Shown here in pieces: positions 1 through 10,027 of a stretch of 64,000 bases of DNA. Below the pieces are notes generated by a model, which saw nothing but the letters and a program-made list of their open reading frames with translations, ran no database searches and was not told where the DNA came from. How positions within the stretch are numbered: the stretch's first letter is position 1; each line of letters begins with the position of its first letter. The DNA comes from Terasakiella sp. SH-1 (GTDB taxonomy: Bacteria; Pseudomonadota; Alphaproteobacteria; Rhodospirillales; Terasakiellaceae), in contig NZ_CP038255.1 in NCBI RefSeq assembly GCF_004564135.1, positions 2,157,501-2,221,500 on the forward strand, read 5' to 3'. The translations under genes were made by a program, and so were the position numbers.

Positions 1-14
1 GTTGGCTTAGCCAT
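1..14 (-). CDS. rpmG: 50S ribosomal protein bL33 (N-terminal fragment, cut by window edge)
   Basis: Only the first codons are inside the window: the minus strand reads Met-Ala-Lys-Pro and then the first two bases of a Thr or similar codon, the usual beginning of alphaproteobacterial bL33. An AGGA sequence lies nine bases upstream of the ATG, and a strong promoter (58-85) sits in the short gap after the protease gene. The order topA-rnr-protease-rpmG also fits. Because four residues are visible, the call rests on N-terminus, promoter and context together. Confidence 0.7.
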
Positions 15-57
15 CTTACTTAATCCTGTAGCAAAAAATTGCGTCTATGAGGGCCGG

Positions 58-85
58 ACAATACAAGCATTTTTGCCCATGTCAA
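58..85 (-). promoter_or_regulatory. sigma70-like promoter of rpmG
   Basis: On the minus strand a perfect -35 box TTGACA (80-85) is followed after 16 bases by the -10 box TATTGT (58-63). It reads toward the bL33 start at position 14, giving a leader of roughly 35-40 bases. It means rpmG is transcribed independently of the protease gene upstream. Confidence 0.7.
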
Positions 86-126
86 GCAGGTTTCTAAATT
101 TTTGTGACAATCGGCACAAACCCGCC

Positions 127-1704
127 CTATTGCGCCACTGTTGCAATGGTCGTAAAGCCCCTGAAACGTTGATATAAGCTGGAATCAAGAATGAGATTAC
201 GCGCAACATCCATATCGATTCTGTTTTTTTGATGATCTGGTGCACAAGATTGACGCAAGTTTTTACGCCCGGTGCGATCTTCAATTCCCACCGTTTGCCA
301 ATCTTTTCTCAAGCGTTGACCACTCACTTCCCATAAGGCTGGTCCCCGTTCACTATTGCTTTTGACCCCACTTGTACAAACCGACGGCCGCACACCCAAT
401 CCATGAAAGGCATAACCACTGGGCGCAATCAGGCGTGACCATGTCACCGTGACTTCCCCATCATTAGGCAAGCGCTGTACCGATTGCACAGTCCCCTTGC
501 CATAAGAAGAACTGCCAACAACCACACCACGGGCACGGTCTTGCAAAGCTGCGGCCACAATTTCAGAGGCAGACGCACTTTTTCCATTCAGCAGCACCAC
601 AATAGGGCGTCCCTGCGCCACATCAATCAGGTCAGCCTCATAGGTTTCAAAACTATCGGGATGACGCCCCTGTGTGGAAATAATCCGCCCCCCAGCTACA
701 AACAGGTCTGCAACCTGTACTGCCCGTTTCAGCAGTCCACCGGGGTTATTGCGCAAATCCAGTATAATCCCTTTAAAACGATGCCCATGCATCAAGGCAT
801 AATCCTGTACGTCCTGTGAAACCGTCCCCACGGTACGTTCATTAAAACCAGATAAACGGATGGAAAGAATCCCATCGTCATAGGTACTAAACACGGTTTG
901 CGGGATCACCAGCTCACGCCAGATAAACACGGTTTGGCTGACACCTGTATCAGGGCGTTCAATCAAAAGAGACAGTTCTGTCTGAATTTTCCCACGCAGC
1001 AAGGCGTTGACTTCAAATAAAGACTTACCAATGACAGGTTCATCATTAACGCGTACCACCATGTCGCCTTGGCGAACCCCGGCTTTATAGGCAGGTCCTT
1101 GAACCTGAGCATGACTAATCAGGAAACGTTCATCAATTTTTTTAAGCGCCATCCCCACACCGCCAAACCCTTCACGGCGATCACGGTGACGTTCAGCCTC
1201 TTTCTTTCCGGCATAACGTGAGAAGATATCCAGATTGGACAGGGCTGCATCAAAAACCGCCTCATAGATGCGTTCAGCGTTCGTTGCAGCCAGATCATGG
1301 GAATGGGGCCAAAGCGCTTCCAGCACCTCGTAAACGGCGTCAGACCAGCTTTCACTATCATGGGCAAGAGGTTCCACCACTGCCTTGAGAAAGCGCTCTC
1401 CGTAATGAACCTCAATCACCCCGTTGTTTTCTTCAATGATAATTTCAGGGTCAATGGTCGCCAGCCCTCGCATGCCTTCCAGCCCTAAGGAGCGAACATC
1501 CACCGGGGTCAAGGCGCGTTCTGACACATTATAAAAACCCGAGGCTAAAACCGATGATACCTCATCTGCGGGCAGAACCTGATTAATCTGGTTGGCAAAA
1601 TCCCCTAACCATGCCTGTTCAGCCGTGAGCTGAGGGGTCACGCAGCCGCTTAGGCTTAAAAGCCCGCTCATAAGCATTGATAAAGAAAGGGATGCCTGTT
1701 TCAT
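127..1704 (-). CDS. S41 family C-terminal processing peptidase, lipoprotein
   Basis: A 525-residue serine protease of the CtpA/Prc type, which trims C-terminal tails of envelope proteins. The N-terminus carries a lipoprotein signal with lipobox LSGC (Cys21), so it is probably anchored to a membrane facing the periplasm. A PDZ domain (GVGMALKK ... AGVRQGDMVV) lies in the middle, followed by the S41 core with DLRNNPGG, the nucleophile segment SASASEI near residue 380 and the catalytic lysine in SYGKGTVQ. The ATG at 1704 is chosen because it begins the signal peptide; a TTG at 1731 would add nine residues ahead of it. It follows rnr on the same strand. Confidence 0.88.
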   Translation of the reverse strand: MKQASLSLSMLMSGLLSLSGCVTPQLTAEQAWLGDFANQINQVLPADEVSSVLASGFYNVSERALTPVDVRSLGLEGMRGLATIDPEIIIEENNGVIEVHYGERFLKAVVEPLAHDSESWSDAVYEVLEALWPHSHDLAATNAERIYEAVFDAALSNLDIFSRYAGKKEAERHRDRREGFGGVGMALKKIDERFLISHAQVQGPAYKAGVRQGDMVVRVNDEPVIGKSLFEVNALLRGKIQTELSLLIERPDTGVSQTVFIWRELVIPQTVFSTYDDGILSIRLSGFNERTVGTVSQDVQDYALMHGHRFKGIILDLRNNPGGLLKRAVQVADLFVAGGRIISTQGRHPDSFETYEADLIDVAQGRPIVVLLNGKSASASEIVAAALQDRARGVVVGSSSYGKGTVQSVQRLPNDGEVTVTWSRLIAPSGYAFHGLGVRPSVCTSGVKSNSERGPALWEVSGQRLRKDWQTVGIEDRTGRKNLRQSCAPDHQKNRIDMDVARNLILDSSLYQRFRGFTTIATVAQ

Positions 1705-1761
1705 GGGGCCATCATGCCAAATTCCCCACAAAACTGCGAGTCAATTCAACATGCAATCTAT

Positions 1762-4017
1762 TCACCTTGTACGTCTTCTGCTTTTCGGTGCTTTTTTAAA
1801 GCCTTTGCGATGGCCTTTCTTGGGGCGACGTCCACCACCCCCCAGTTTTGCTGCCTTGGCAACATCCTTATCGCTCAGCACGATATTAAACACCATGCCA
1901 CCTGTAACCACATCGGCTTCCATCAGCTTGACCTCTACGGTCTGCCCCAAACGGAAGGTGAAGCCACTGCGCTTACCCACTAATGTATGAAGCTGCTCAT
2001 CATGATCGTAATAATCATGAGGCAAACTGCGGATCGGCACCAAGCCATCGGCACCTGTTTCATCCAGTGTGACAAACAGGCCAAAACGAGTCACCCCATT
2101 AATGCGCGCCCCAAAGCTCGCCCCGACACGATCAGCCATAAACAAGGTGGTGTAGCGATCCATGGCATCGCGTTCTGCCGCAGCCGCGCGACGTTCTGTT
2201 TTAGAGAGATGATCACCCATATCGGCAAAATCTTTGCCATCGCTTTCCAGCCCACCTTCCCCAAGGCCATAACCTCGAATCAGGGCGCGATGAACCAACA
2301 GGTCAGAATAGCGTCGAATGGGAGATGTGAAATGCGCATAACGGCTTAGCGCCAAGCCAAAGTGACCGATATTTTCCGGGTTATATTCCGCTTGGGATTG
2401 AGAACGCAGCACCACCTGATTGACCATATGGTTTTGATCGGTTTCACGCACATCATTCAAGATACGGTTAAAGATTTTCGGGCTCGGCTGCTGACCTTTT
2501 GCCAGCTTGATATCAAGAGAGCCAAGGAACTGACGCAAGGCTTCCATCTTTTCCAGACCCGGCGCATCGTGGATACGATACATGCAGGGCTGACGCTTCT
2601 GTTCCAAGGCTTCGGCTGCGGCCACATTGGCCGTGATCATGAATTCCTCAATCAGCTTGTGACTATCAAGGCGCTGACGTTTATCAATGGAAGCGACCTG
2701 ACCTTCTTCGTTAAAAGCGATCTTTCGTTCCGGCACATCCAGTTCCAACACATTGCGTGCCTCGCGATAGCACAGGAAACTGTCATAGGCACCATAAAGC
2801 GGATTAATCACCGTTTCGATCAGCTGTTCTGTCACCTCGTCTGTCTGACCATCACGCGCAGCTTGGGCTTGTTCATAGGTCAGACGCGCATGGCTGCGCA
2901 TCAGGCCACGGATAAATTTATGGCGCAGCAATTTGCCATCTTTATCAATCCACATATGAACGGCCAGACAACCACGGTCTTCATGAGGCACCAACGAGCA
3001 CCAGCCATTTGACAGAGCTTCGGGCAGCATGGGCACCACACGATCCGGGAAATAGACTGAATTCCCCCTCTCGTAAGCTGAACGATCCAGATCATCACCA
3101 CCGCGCACATAATGGGAGACATCGGCAATGGCGACAATAATATGCCAGCCGCCTTTGTTATTTTCATCCATATCGGCTTCGGCAAAGACCGCATCGTCAA
3201 AATCACGCGCATCCGGCCCATCAATAGTCACCAATGGGATTTCACGTAAATCCACCCGTTTGCCCAGCGGTACCGCCTTGGCATTTTCCGCTTGCTCAAC
3301 CGCTTCGCTCGGGAATTCAGACGGGATGTCATGGGCATGAATGCATACCAGCGAAACCGCCTTGGGCTGATTGGTATCGCCCAGACGTTCCACCACACGG
3401 GCAGGCTTTAGGCCAAAGACCCGCCCCGGTAGCGGTTCACATAGCACCAGCTCGCCATTTTCGGCCTCCAAGGCATTTTCATGGGCAATGATGAATTCAG
3501 ATTTTGCCCGGCGATCTGTCGGGATCAAGCGGCCCTGATCACCACCACTTTGATAAATCCCCAAGATGCGCGAGGGGGCTTCTGAAATCTGACGAATGAC
3601 CTGAGCTTCATATTCCTTGGCCGAGATTTTGTGCATGCGACATAACACACGATCGCGCAGGCCATAGGCTGTGCGCCCGCCAGACTGGGCGACATAGACC
3701 TTGGGCGGTTCATCATCGCCTTGCCAGCTCAATGGTTTGGCCAGCAATTCACCATCCGTATCAATACCCGTAATTTCCAACACGGTCACATCGGGCATAG
3801 AACCCGGTGTGGCAAAACGGCGTTTACCGCCACGACCAATTTTGCCGTCTTTTTCCAGCTCTCTCAAAATCTTCTTAAGCTGAATTTTCGCAGGCCCTAG
3901 CAAGGCAAAAGCACGCGCAATTTCACGTTTGCCGACCTTGCCCGGTGACTCATTGATAAATTCCACGATCTGGGCTTTGGTCGGAAAAGGGACTGGTTTT
4001 CTGGTGTTGTCTGTCAC
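1762..4017 (-). CDS. rnr: ribonuclease R
   Basis: Processive 3'-5' exoribonuclease of 751 residues that degrades structured RNA and works in rRNA and tRNA quality control. In order it shows an N-terminal winged-helix segment (PGKVGKREIARAF), cold-shock domains, the RNB catalytic domain with the acidic cluster TIDGPDARDFDDA and HFTSPIRRYSDLLVHR, and a C-terminal S1 domain followed by a basic tail (GGGRRPKKGHRKG). Start codon is GTG at 4017. It follows topA on the same strand, separated by a 209-base gap filled with REP-like palindromes. Confidence 0.95.
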   Translation of the reverse strand: MTDNTRKPVPFPTKAQIVEFINESPGKVGKREIARAFALLGPAKIQLKKILRELEKDGKIGRGGKRRFATPGSMPDVTVLEITGIDTDGELLAKPLSWQGDDEPPKVYVAQSGGRTAYGLRDRVLCRMHKISAKEYEAQVIRQISEAPSRILGIYQSGGDQGRLIPTDRRAKSEFIIAHENALEAENGELVLCEPLPGRVFGLKPARVVERLGDTNQPKAVSLVCIHAHDIPSEFPSEAVEQAENAKAVPLGKRVDLREIPLVTIDGPDARDFDDAVFAEADMDENNKGGWHIIVAIADVSHYVRGGDDLDRSAYERGNSVYFPDRVVPMLPEALSNGWCSLVPHEDRGCLAVHMWIDKDGKLLRHKFIRGLMRSHARLTYEQAQAARDGQTDEVTEQLIETVINPLYGAYDSFLCYREARNVLELDVPERKIAFNEEGQVASIDKRQRLDSHKLIEEFMITANVAAAEALEQKRQPCMYRIHDAPGLEKMEALRQFLGSLDIKLAKGQQPSPKIFNRILNDVRETDQNHMVNQVVLRSQSQAEYNPENIGHFGLALSRYAHFTSPIRRYSDLLVHRALIRGYGLGEGGLESDGKDFADMGDHLSKTERRAAAAERDAMDRYTTLFMADRVGASFGARINGVTRFGLFVTLDETGADGLVPIRSLPHDYYDHDEQLHTLVGKRSGFTFRLGQTVEVKLMEADVVTGGMVFNIVLSDKDVAKAAKLGGGGRRPKKGHRKGFKKAPKSRRRTR

Positions 4018-4084
4018 GTCAGGTGCCTATAATGGAAAGCGTCATCGCTGGATTAATCCACGACTGTCCAATTCAAATAAATGT

Positions 4085-4210
4085 GTCATTCCCGACTTGA
4101 TCGGGAATCCAGTAAAATCTTAAGACCACGCAATTCTGGATCCCCAGTCAAGCTGGGGATGACGAATATGTTTTGATCATAACAGATCCACGCGGGGGCG
4201 AGGATGACGT
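4085..4210. repeat. REP-like palindrome cluster between topA and rnr
   Basis: Two complete palindromes (4085-4112, core ATTCCCGACTTGATCGGGAAT; 4136-4164, core ATCCCCAGTCAAGCTGGGGAT) point toward each other, and a partial third unit (4186-4210) ends in GCGAGGATGACG. They belong to the family seen at 25173, 32461, 32831, 34607, 37291 and 58202. They fill most of the gap between the two genes and could fold in the transcript, attenuating topA-rnr read-through. Confidence 0.8.
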
Positions 4211-4226
4211 TTTTATGATCTGCAAA

Positions 4227-6860
4227 TTACTCGCTTGCTGCCTTCTTTTTAGCAGGGGCTTTTTTCTTTGCTGTTGTTGTCTTCTTGGCCGCGGGCTTTT
4301 TTGCGGCCGTTTTTTTGGCCGCAGGTTTCTTTTTGGCAGGGGCTTTCTTCTTCTTTGCACCCGCGCCTTTCTTGTTCAGGGCTTCAATCGCCCATTCCAA
4401 GGTCACTTCTTCACGGTCCATGTCTTTTGGCAGGCGTACATTGATGCGGCCCACTTTCACAAACGGACCCCAACGGCCATTTTGCAGGATGATGTCTTTT
4501 TTCTCATCCGGATGTTGGCCCAAAACCACCATTTGCGTCTTTTCCATTTTTTCATGGATCAGGGCAATGGCGCGGTTTTCACCGATGGTATAAGGGCTAT
4601 CTTCCTTGATAGACACAAAGGTCTTACCCACAGAAACATAAGGGCCGAAACGACCAATGCCCGCCTTAATCACTTCGCCTGTTTCCGGGAAAATCCCCAC
4701 ATTACGTGGCAAGGACAACAGCTTGAGTGCTGCCTGAAGGTCCACTTCCGCCGGGTTCATATCTGCGGTCAGCGATGCCCGCTTGGGCTTTTTCTTTTTG
4801 TCTTCCGGATCAATATCCCCGATCTGAACATAAAGCCCATAAGGCCCGCGACGCATGGTCACCATTTGATCAGTTTCAGGGTCAACACCCAACTCTTTGG
4901 GCCCGGAATCCAGATCAGGCAGTGCCTGATCGCCTTCATCCTTGACCAGCGGACGGGTGTAGTTACACTCAGGATAGTTAGAGCACCCAATAAAGGCGCC
5001 AAATTTTCCCAATTTCAAGCTCAAGCTGCCATCGGCGCAAGTCGGGCAAGAGCGTGGGTCTTTACCATCTTCGCGTTCGGTAAAGAAATGTTCTGCCAGT
5101 TCCTTGTTCAAGGTATCCAGTACATCGCGTACACGCAATTCCTTGGTATCATCCACCGCACCACTAAAGGCCACCCAGAATTCACGCAAGACTTTCTGCC
5201 AGTCTTCCTGACCATTGGAAATTTCATCCAGCTGATCTTCAAGGTTGGCGGTGAAATCATATTGGACATAACGTTCAAAGAAGTTCGCCAAGAAGGCTGT
5301 CACCAAACGGCCACGATCTTCCGGGATAAAGCGTTTTTTATCCAAACGCACATAATCGCGATCCTGAAGCACGGAAATGATGCTGGCATAAGTGGATGGA
5401 CGACCGATGCCGAGCTCTTCCATCTTTTTCACCAGCGAGGCTTCCGAATAGCGCGGGGGCGGCTGGGTGAAATGCTGTTCTGCCTTGACCGGACCAAGGT
5501 TTAGCTTGTCACCAGTTTGAACATCCGGCAGCATCTTGCCACCTTTTTCATCATCATCAGCCGCATCATCACGACCTTCCTGATAAAGCGTCAGGAAACC
5601 ATCAAAGACGATGACAGAACCGCTGGCACGCAACCAAGTCTGCTTATCTTCATTTTGGATGACCACGCCCACTTGATCCAGCACAGCGCTTTCCATCTGA
5701 CAGGCAACGGTGCGTTTCCAGATCAGGGTATAAAGTTTCAGCTGGTCCGCATCGAGATATTGCGCCATGGCTTCCGGGCGACGGCTGACACCTGTCGGGC
5801 GGATCGCTTCGTGGGCTTCCTGTGCGTTCTTCTGTTTGGTCTTATAAGTGCGCGGTGCTTTCGGCAGATAGTTTTCACCATATTGATCTTTAATCAGATC
5901 ACGCGCAGCAAAAATAGCTTCGTTTGACAGGCTCACCGCATCGGTACGCATATAGGTGATCAAACCAACGGTTTCCCCGCCGATATTGATCCCTTCATAA
6001 AGCTTCTGCGCCACCTGCATGGTGCGTTTGGCCCCAAAACCCAATTTGCGCGAGGCTTCTTGCTGCAAGGTTGATGTTGTAAATGGCGGGGCGGGATTGC
6101 GACGTGTTTTCTTACGTTCCACATCACCGACCGTATAGGTCCCGGCTTCCACAGTTGCAACCGCACCATTGGCCGCATTTTCATTGCCAATGGACAGTTT
6201 CGCCAGCTTTTCACCGTTTAAATGAGTGAGGTTTGCCGCCAGTGTCTTTTTCTTCGGTGTGGTGAATTTGGCATCCACCGTCCAATATTCATCAGACTTA
6301 AAGGCTTCAATCTCGGCCTCACGCTCACAAATCAGGCGCAGGGCAACAGACTGTACACGCCCGGCAGAACGCGAACCCGGCAATTTGCGCCACAACACAG
6401 GCGACAGGTTAAAGCCCACAAGATAATCCAGCGCACGGCGCGCAAGATAAGCTTCGACCAGTTCCTGATTGATCTCTCGCGGGGATGCAACCGCATCCAG
6501 AACAGCCTGTTTGGTAATTTCGTGGAAGACGATACGTTTAACATCGACCCCTTTAAGCAGACGTTTTTTCTCCAGCACTTCCTGAACATGCCATGAAATG
6601 GCCTCCCCTTCGCGATCGGGGTCAGTTGCGAGAAACAGTTTGTCTGCGCCCTTCATGGCGTCTGTAATTTCTTTGAACTGCTTTTTAGAACGCGCATCCA
6701 TTTCCCAATCCATGGAGAATCCATCATCGGGGCGCACCGACCCATCTTTGGCCGGCAAGTCACGAATGTGACCATAAGAGGCAAAAACCTTATAATCCTT
6801 GCCCAGATATTTATTGATCGTTTTGGCCTTGGCTGGCGATTCTACGACAACAACGTTCAT
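4227..6860 (-). CDS. topA: DNA topoisomerase I
   Basis: Type IA topoisomerase of 877 residues that relaxes negative supercoils by a 5'-phosphotyrosine intermediate. The Toprim domain opens the protein (VVESPAKAKTINKYLG, DPDREGEAISWH) and the active-site tyrosine lies in GLITYMRTDAVSLS. One C4 zinc ribbon follows (CPTC ... GCSNYPEC), then Topo_C_Rpt repeats and a Lys/Ala-rich tail of about 55 residues (AKKKKAPAKKK). It stands between dprA and rnr on the minus strand; a separate promoter is possible in the 54-base gap after dprA. Confidence 0.96.
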   Translation of the reverse strand: MNVVVVESPAKAKTINKYLGKDYKVFASYGHIRDLPAKDGSVRPDDGFSMDWEMDARSKKQFKEITDAMKGADKLFLATDPDREGEAISWHVQEVLEKKRLLKGVDVKRIVFHEITKQAVLDAVASPREINQELVEAYLARRALDYLVGFNLSPVLWRKLPGSRSAGRVQSVALRLICEREAEIEAFKSDEYWTVDAKFTTPKKKTLAANLTHLNGEKLAKLSIGNENAANGAVATVEAGTYTVGDVERKKTRRNPAPPFTTSTLQQEASRKLGFGAKRTMQVAQKLYEGINIGGETVGLITYMRTDAVSLSNEAIFAARDLIKDQYGENYLPKAPRTYKTKQKNAQEAHEAIRPTGVSRRPEAMAQYLDADQLKLYTLIWKRTVACQMESAVLDQVGVVIQNEDKQTWLRASGSVIVFDGFLTLYQEGRDDAADDDEKGGKMLPDVQTGDKLNLGPVKAEQHFTQPPPRYSEASLVKKMEELGIGRPSTYASIISVLQDRDYVRLDKKRFIPEDRGRLVTAFLANFFERYVQYDFTANLEDQLDEISNGQEDWQKVLREFWVAFSGAVDDTKELRVRDVLDTLNKELAEHFFTEREDGKDPRSCPTCADGSLSLKLGKFGAFIGCSNYPECNYTRPLVKDEGDQALPDLDSGPKELGVDPETDQMVTMRRGPYGLYVQIGDIDPEDKKKKPKRASLTADMNPAEVDLQAALKLLSLPRNVGIFPETGEVIKAGIGRFGPYVSVGKTFVSIKEDSPYTIGENRAIALIHEKMEKTQMVVLGQHPDEKKDIILQNGRWGPFVKVGRINVRLPKDMDREEVTLEWAIEALNKKGAGAKKKKAPAKKKPAAKKTAAKKPAAKKTTTAKKKAPAKKKAASE

Positions 6861-6914
6861 CTGTTACGTCTTCTAAAAGCTATTTCACTACAAATCTCAG
6901 TGCAGCTATACCAT

Positions 6915-8033
6915 TCAAATGATTAAAGAAACCTTATTTCCGGGATGACGTTCCAGCTGCCCGGCAAGTTCCAGTTCCAAAAGAACGGTTTGCACAATTG
7001 AAGCAGAGATTTGGCATTGACGGATGATTTCGTCAACACAAACTGGCGTTACAGACAAACTTTCTGTGATCATTGTTCGTCCTTCAACCAGTTCGTCTTC
7101 TGCAGGCAAACCAGTCTTACCCCCCTGAAAATAGACATTTTTATCTTCTTTTAAGGGAATATTTTGAAGGTCATTAAGTACATTAAAAATATTTTCAGCC
7201 CCTTCCAGCAAATGTGCCCCATCGCGAATCAAAGCATTTGTCCCTTTGGAACGCGGGTCTAGCGGTGATCCAGGCACCGCAAAAACCTCGCGCCCCTGCT
7301 CCAGGGCCATACGCGCACTAATCAAAGAACCAGAACGTGGCGAGGCTTCCACCACCACAATCGCGCGACACATACCGGAAATAATCCGGTTGCGCCGTGG
7401 GAAATGGCGTGCCTGTGGCCGTGTGCCCATTTTCGATTCTGCAATGACACACCCACGTTCCACCATTTCATTATATAAAGTCGTGTTTTCTTTCGGGTAA
7501 ATCACATCAACCCCACCGCCTTGCACCCCGACAGTGCCTGTTTCAAGGCTTGCCGCGTGGGCCGCACCATCCACGCCACGGGCCAGACCTGAGACAACCA
7601 GTAATCCGCCTTGGCCCAGCTCCCGTGCGATCTGGGCTGCAAACTTACAGCCATTGATCGAAGCATTACGCGCCCCGACAATGGCGACTGCCCGTTTTGT
7701 TAAAAGATGTTCATGACCGCGCACAGTCAAAATGGGAGGGGCATCTTCAACATGGGCCAACAAGGGGGGATAAGTTGCCTCATCACGCAACACCATTTTG
7801 GCCCCGATTTCATCAAGCTGTTCCAGCTCGTCCAACGCTTCGCGTCTGGAACAGATTTTAATCGCTTTTTTCCGTCCGCCCTTTTTCGCCAAATGAGGCA
7901 CAGCATCCAGCGCCTCTTTCGCTGTTCCAAACTGTTCAAGTAAACGATAAAACGTCACAGGGCCGACATTTTCACTGCGAATCAAACGCAGCCATGCCAG
8001 CCGTTCATCAGATGTTAAAGAAGAAGAACCCAT
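6915..8033 (-). CDS. dprA: DNA-processing protein DprA
   Basis: RecA loader that binds single-stranded DNA during natural transformation; 372 residues from the chosen start. An N-terminal SAM-like region (ENVGPVTFYRLL) leads to the Rossmann-like DprA core with AIVGARNASINGCKFA and SGLARGVDGAAHAASL, and a C-terminal winged helix (VDEIIRQCQISASIVQTVLLELELAG). The ATG at 8033 is preferred because AGGAAGG stands about six bases before it; an ATG at 8060 lies upstream of that ribosome site. It follows plsY closely and probably shares its transcript. Confidence 0.93.
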   Translation of the reverse strand: MGSSSLTSDERLAWLRLIRSENVGPVTFYRLLEQFGTAKEALDAVPHLAKKGGRKKAIKICSRREALDELEQLDEIGAKMVLRDEATYPPLLAHVEDAPPILTVRGHEHLLTKRAVAIVGARNASINGCKFAAQIARELGQGGLLVVSGLARGVDGAAHAASLETGTVGVQGGGVDVIYPKENTTLYNEMVERGCVIAESKMGTRPQARHFPRRNRIISGMCRAIVVVEASPRSGSLISARMALEQGREVFAVPGSPLDPRSKGTNALIRDGAHLLEGAENIFNVLNDLQNIPLKEDKNVYFQGGKTGLPAEDELVEGRTMITESLSVTPVCVDEIIRQCQISASIVQTVLLELELAGQLERHPGNKVSLII

Positions 8034-8087
8034 CACATACCTTCCTGATTTATGTTTCAAGAAAGCTATGGATGGGTTTGAAGGATT

Positions 8088-8699
8088 TTATTTCTTTTGG
8101 CCGATTTTTGGTTCTTCACCCGCCAAAATACGTTTAATATTTTCCTGATGGCGAATAAAACCCAACACTGCCAGCATAAAGGCAACCACAGCCAAACTCT
8201 CATTGCCAAGGAAGAACATATAAACCGGAGAGATCGCAAAAGCGACCAAAGCGGACAGGGATGACATTTTAAAGGTAAAGGCAATCAACAGCCATGTGGC
8301 ACAGGCTGCCAAGCCCGCAGGCCAGCACAATGCAATCAACACACCCAACGTGGTTGCAACCCCTTTGCCGCCCTGAAACTTCAGCCACATGGGGAAGTTA
8401 TGGCCGATCACCGCCATCATACCTGCAATCATGGCTTCTTCCGGTCCATAGTAGGCCCCGGCAATCAAAGCAGCGACTGCCCCTTTGCCACCATCTAAAA
8501 TAAGCGTAGCAACAGCCAGCCCTTTACGACCGGTGCGCAGCACATTAGTTGCGCCAATATTGCCTGAACCGATGGAACGCAAATCGCCTGCCTGAAAGAA
8601 TTTTGTCAGCAGCAAACCAAACGGAATTGCGCCCAGCAAATAGCCCAAAATAGCGGCCATTTGCCATGCATGCGTCACAACGACGGGTGTCATCCCCAT
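8088..8699 (-). CDS. plsY: glycerol-3-phosphate acyltransferase PlsY
   Basis: Integral membrane enzyme of 203 residues that transfers an acyl group from acyl-phosphate to glycerol-3-phosphate, the first step of phospholipid synthesis. The family motifs are present: GSGNIGATNVLRTG, DGGKGAVA and the glycine-rich KFQGGKGVATTLG, spread between about five hydrophobic segments. A GGAG sequence eight bases before the ATG fixes the start. The start lies 11 bases after the preceding pyrC-like stop, so it is translated from the pyrB-pyrC' message. Confidence 0.95.
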   Translation of the reverse strand: MGMTPVVVTHAWQMAAILGYLLGAIPFGLLLTKFFQAGDLRSIGSGNIGATNVLRTGRKGLAVATLILDGGKGAVAALIAGAYYGPEEAMIAGMMAVIGHNFPMWLKFQGGKGVATTLGVLIALCWPAGLAACATWLLIAFTFKMSSLSALVAFAISPVYMFFLGNESLAVVAFMLAVLGFIRHQENIKRILAGEEPKIGQKK

Positions 8700-8710
8700 A
8701 AGGTCAGCTC

Positions 8711-10027
8711 CTATTTCATTTCAAAGACGGTACGTCCGTCAATTACGGTGCGCAAACAACGCCCTTGCGCCAAACGGCCATCAAAGGGAGAGTTTTTGGA
8801 TTTGGATGCCAGTTGGTCCGCATCAATTTTCCAGCCCAATTCCGGGTCAAATACACACAAATCTGCAGCCGCGCCTTTTTCCAAACGCCCTGCCGGCAAG
8901 CCGATAATATCAGCCGGGCTGCATGTCACCGTGCGCAAGCACTCTAATAGCGACATATGTTTGTTATGATAAAGTTCCAGCGTAATCGCCAAAAGCGTTT
9001 CCAACCCAACACCACCAAAAGCGGCCTGAGCAAACGGCAAGCGTTTTGAATCTTCATCTTCCGGGGCGTGGTCTGAGGCAATGGCATCAATTGTGCCATC
9101 TTTCAAACCTTCAATAATGGCTTGGCGATCTTCTTCACTGCGCAGTGGTGGAGACAGCTTGGCAAAGGTGCGATAATCCCCCACCGCCAACTCGTTTAAT
9201 GAGAAATACGGCGGTGCTGTATCACACGTCACACGCACGCCACGCTCTTTGGCCCGGCGAATGATATCAATACTTTCTGCCGTGGAAATATGACCAAAAT
9301 GCAAGCGCCCCCCTGTATCTTCGGCCAATCGGACATCACGGGCCACCATGATGGTTTCCGCCACGGTGGGAATACCAGCCAAGCCCATACGAATGGCAAG
9401 ATCGCCTGCATTCATACAGCCACCTTCGGCCAAAGACGGTTCTTCGGCATGTTGCACCAACAACAGATCATAATTGCGTGCATAAGTCAGCGCCTTGCGC
9501 ATCACCTTGGCAGAAGCCACCGCACGGGTCCCATCGGTAAAGGCCACCGCACCGGATTCCGCCAACATGCCCATTTCAGCCATGTCTTTCCCGTTCAGCC
9601 CCTTGGTAATGGCGCCATATGGGTAGACTTTGCTCAGGCCCAACAAACGGGCACGACGCGCAACAAATTCCACCACGCTCATATCATCAGTGACCGGATT
9701 GGTATTGGGCAGGCTGACCATGGAGGTCACACCGCCCTGGGTCGCCGCTTCACCGGCAGATTGCAATGTGCCTTTATGTTCTTCACCCGGTTCGCGGATT
9801 TGAACACGCATATCCACAAGGCCCGGCACCAGACAGGCCCCTTTACAATCCACCACGGTCGCTTCGCCGTAATGACCATTGGCTTTGGCATAGCCGGGGC
9901 CAAAATCGGCAATTTGTTCGCCTTCGGTTAAAACACCGCCCTGAATATCCAGATTACTGGCCGGATCAATCACACGGGCATTCACATAGGCAACACGGCC
10001 CAACGGCTTATCAAGTTTCACACTCAT
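8711..10027 (-). CDS. pyrC: dihydroorotase-like PyrC' (probably catalytically inactive ATCase partner)
   Basis: A 438-residue protein of the type I dihydroorotase fold, overlapping pyrB by an ATGA junction. The metal site is broken: the usual HxH of the DxHxHxREPG motif reads MRVQIREPG (Arg74 and Gln76), and the TPHH segment reads APPYFS. The SDHAP motif and FGHIST remain. In Pseudomonas a similar zinc-less PyrC' is a structural subunit needed to assemble active aspartate carbamoyltransferase, and a separate PyrC does the catalysis; I infer the same here. The start at 10027 is chosen by the ATGA overlap. Confidence 0.88.
   Translation of the reverse strand: MSVKLDKPLGRVAYVNARVIDPASNLDIQGGVLTEGEQIADFGPGYAKANGHYGEATVVDCKGACLVPGLVDMRVQIREPGEEHKGTLQSAGEAATQGGVTSMVSLPNTNPVTDDMSVVEFVARRARLLGLSKVYPYGAITKGLNGKDMAEMGMLAESGAVAFTDGTRAVASAKVMRKALTYARNYDLLLVQHAEEPSLAEGGCMNAGDLAIRMGLAGIPTVAETIMVARDVRLAEDTGGRLHFGHISTAESIDIIRRAKERGVRVTCDTAPPYFSLNELAVGDYRTFAKLSPPLRSEEDRQAIIEGLKDGTIDAIASDHAPEDEDSKRLPFAQAAFGGVGLETLLAITLELYHNKHMSLLECLRTVTCSPADIIGLPAGRLEKGAAADLCVFDPELGWKIDADQLASKSKNSPFDGRLAQGRCLRTVIDGRTVFEMK

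Noticed and set aside
1705-1731. TTG start nine codons upstream of the S41 protease
   Set aside because: It would place polar residues before the lipoprotein signal peptide; ATG 1704 fits better.
4173-5504. 443-codon plus-strand open frame opposite topA
   Set aside because: Its translation is a shadow of the topA coding strand (Phe/Cys-rich start opposite the Lys-rich tail) with no ribosome site or homology; topA is certain.
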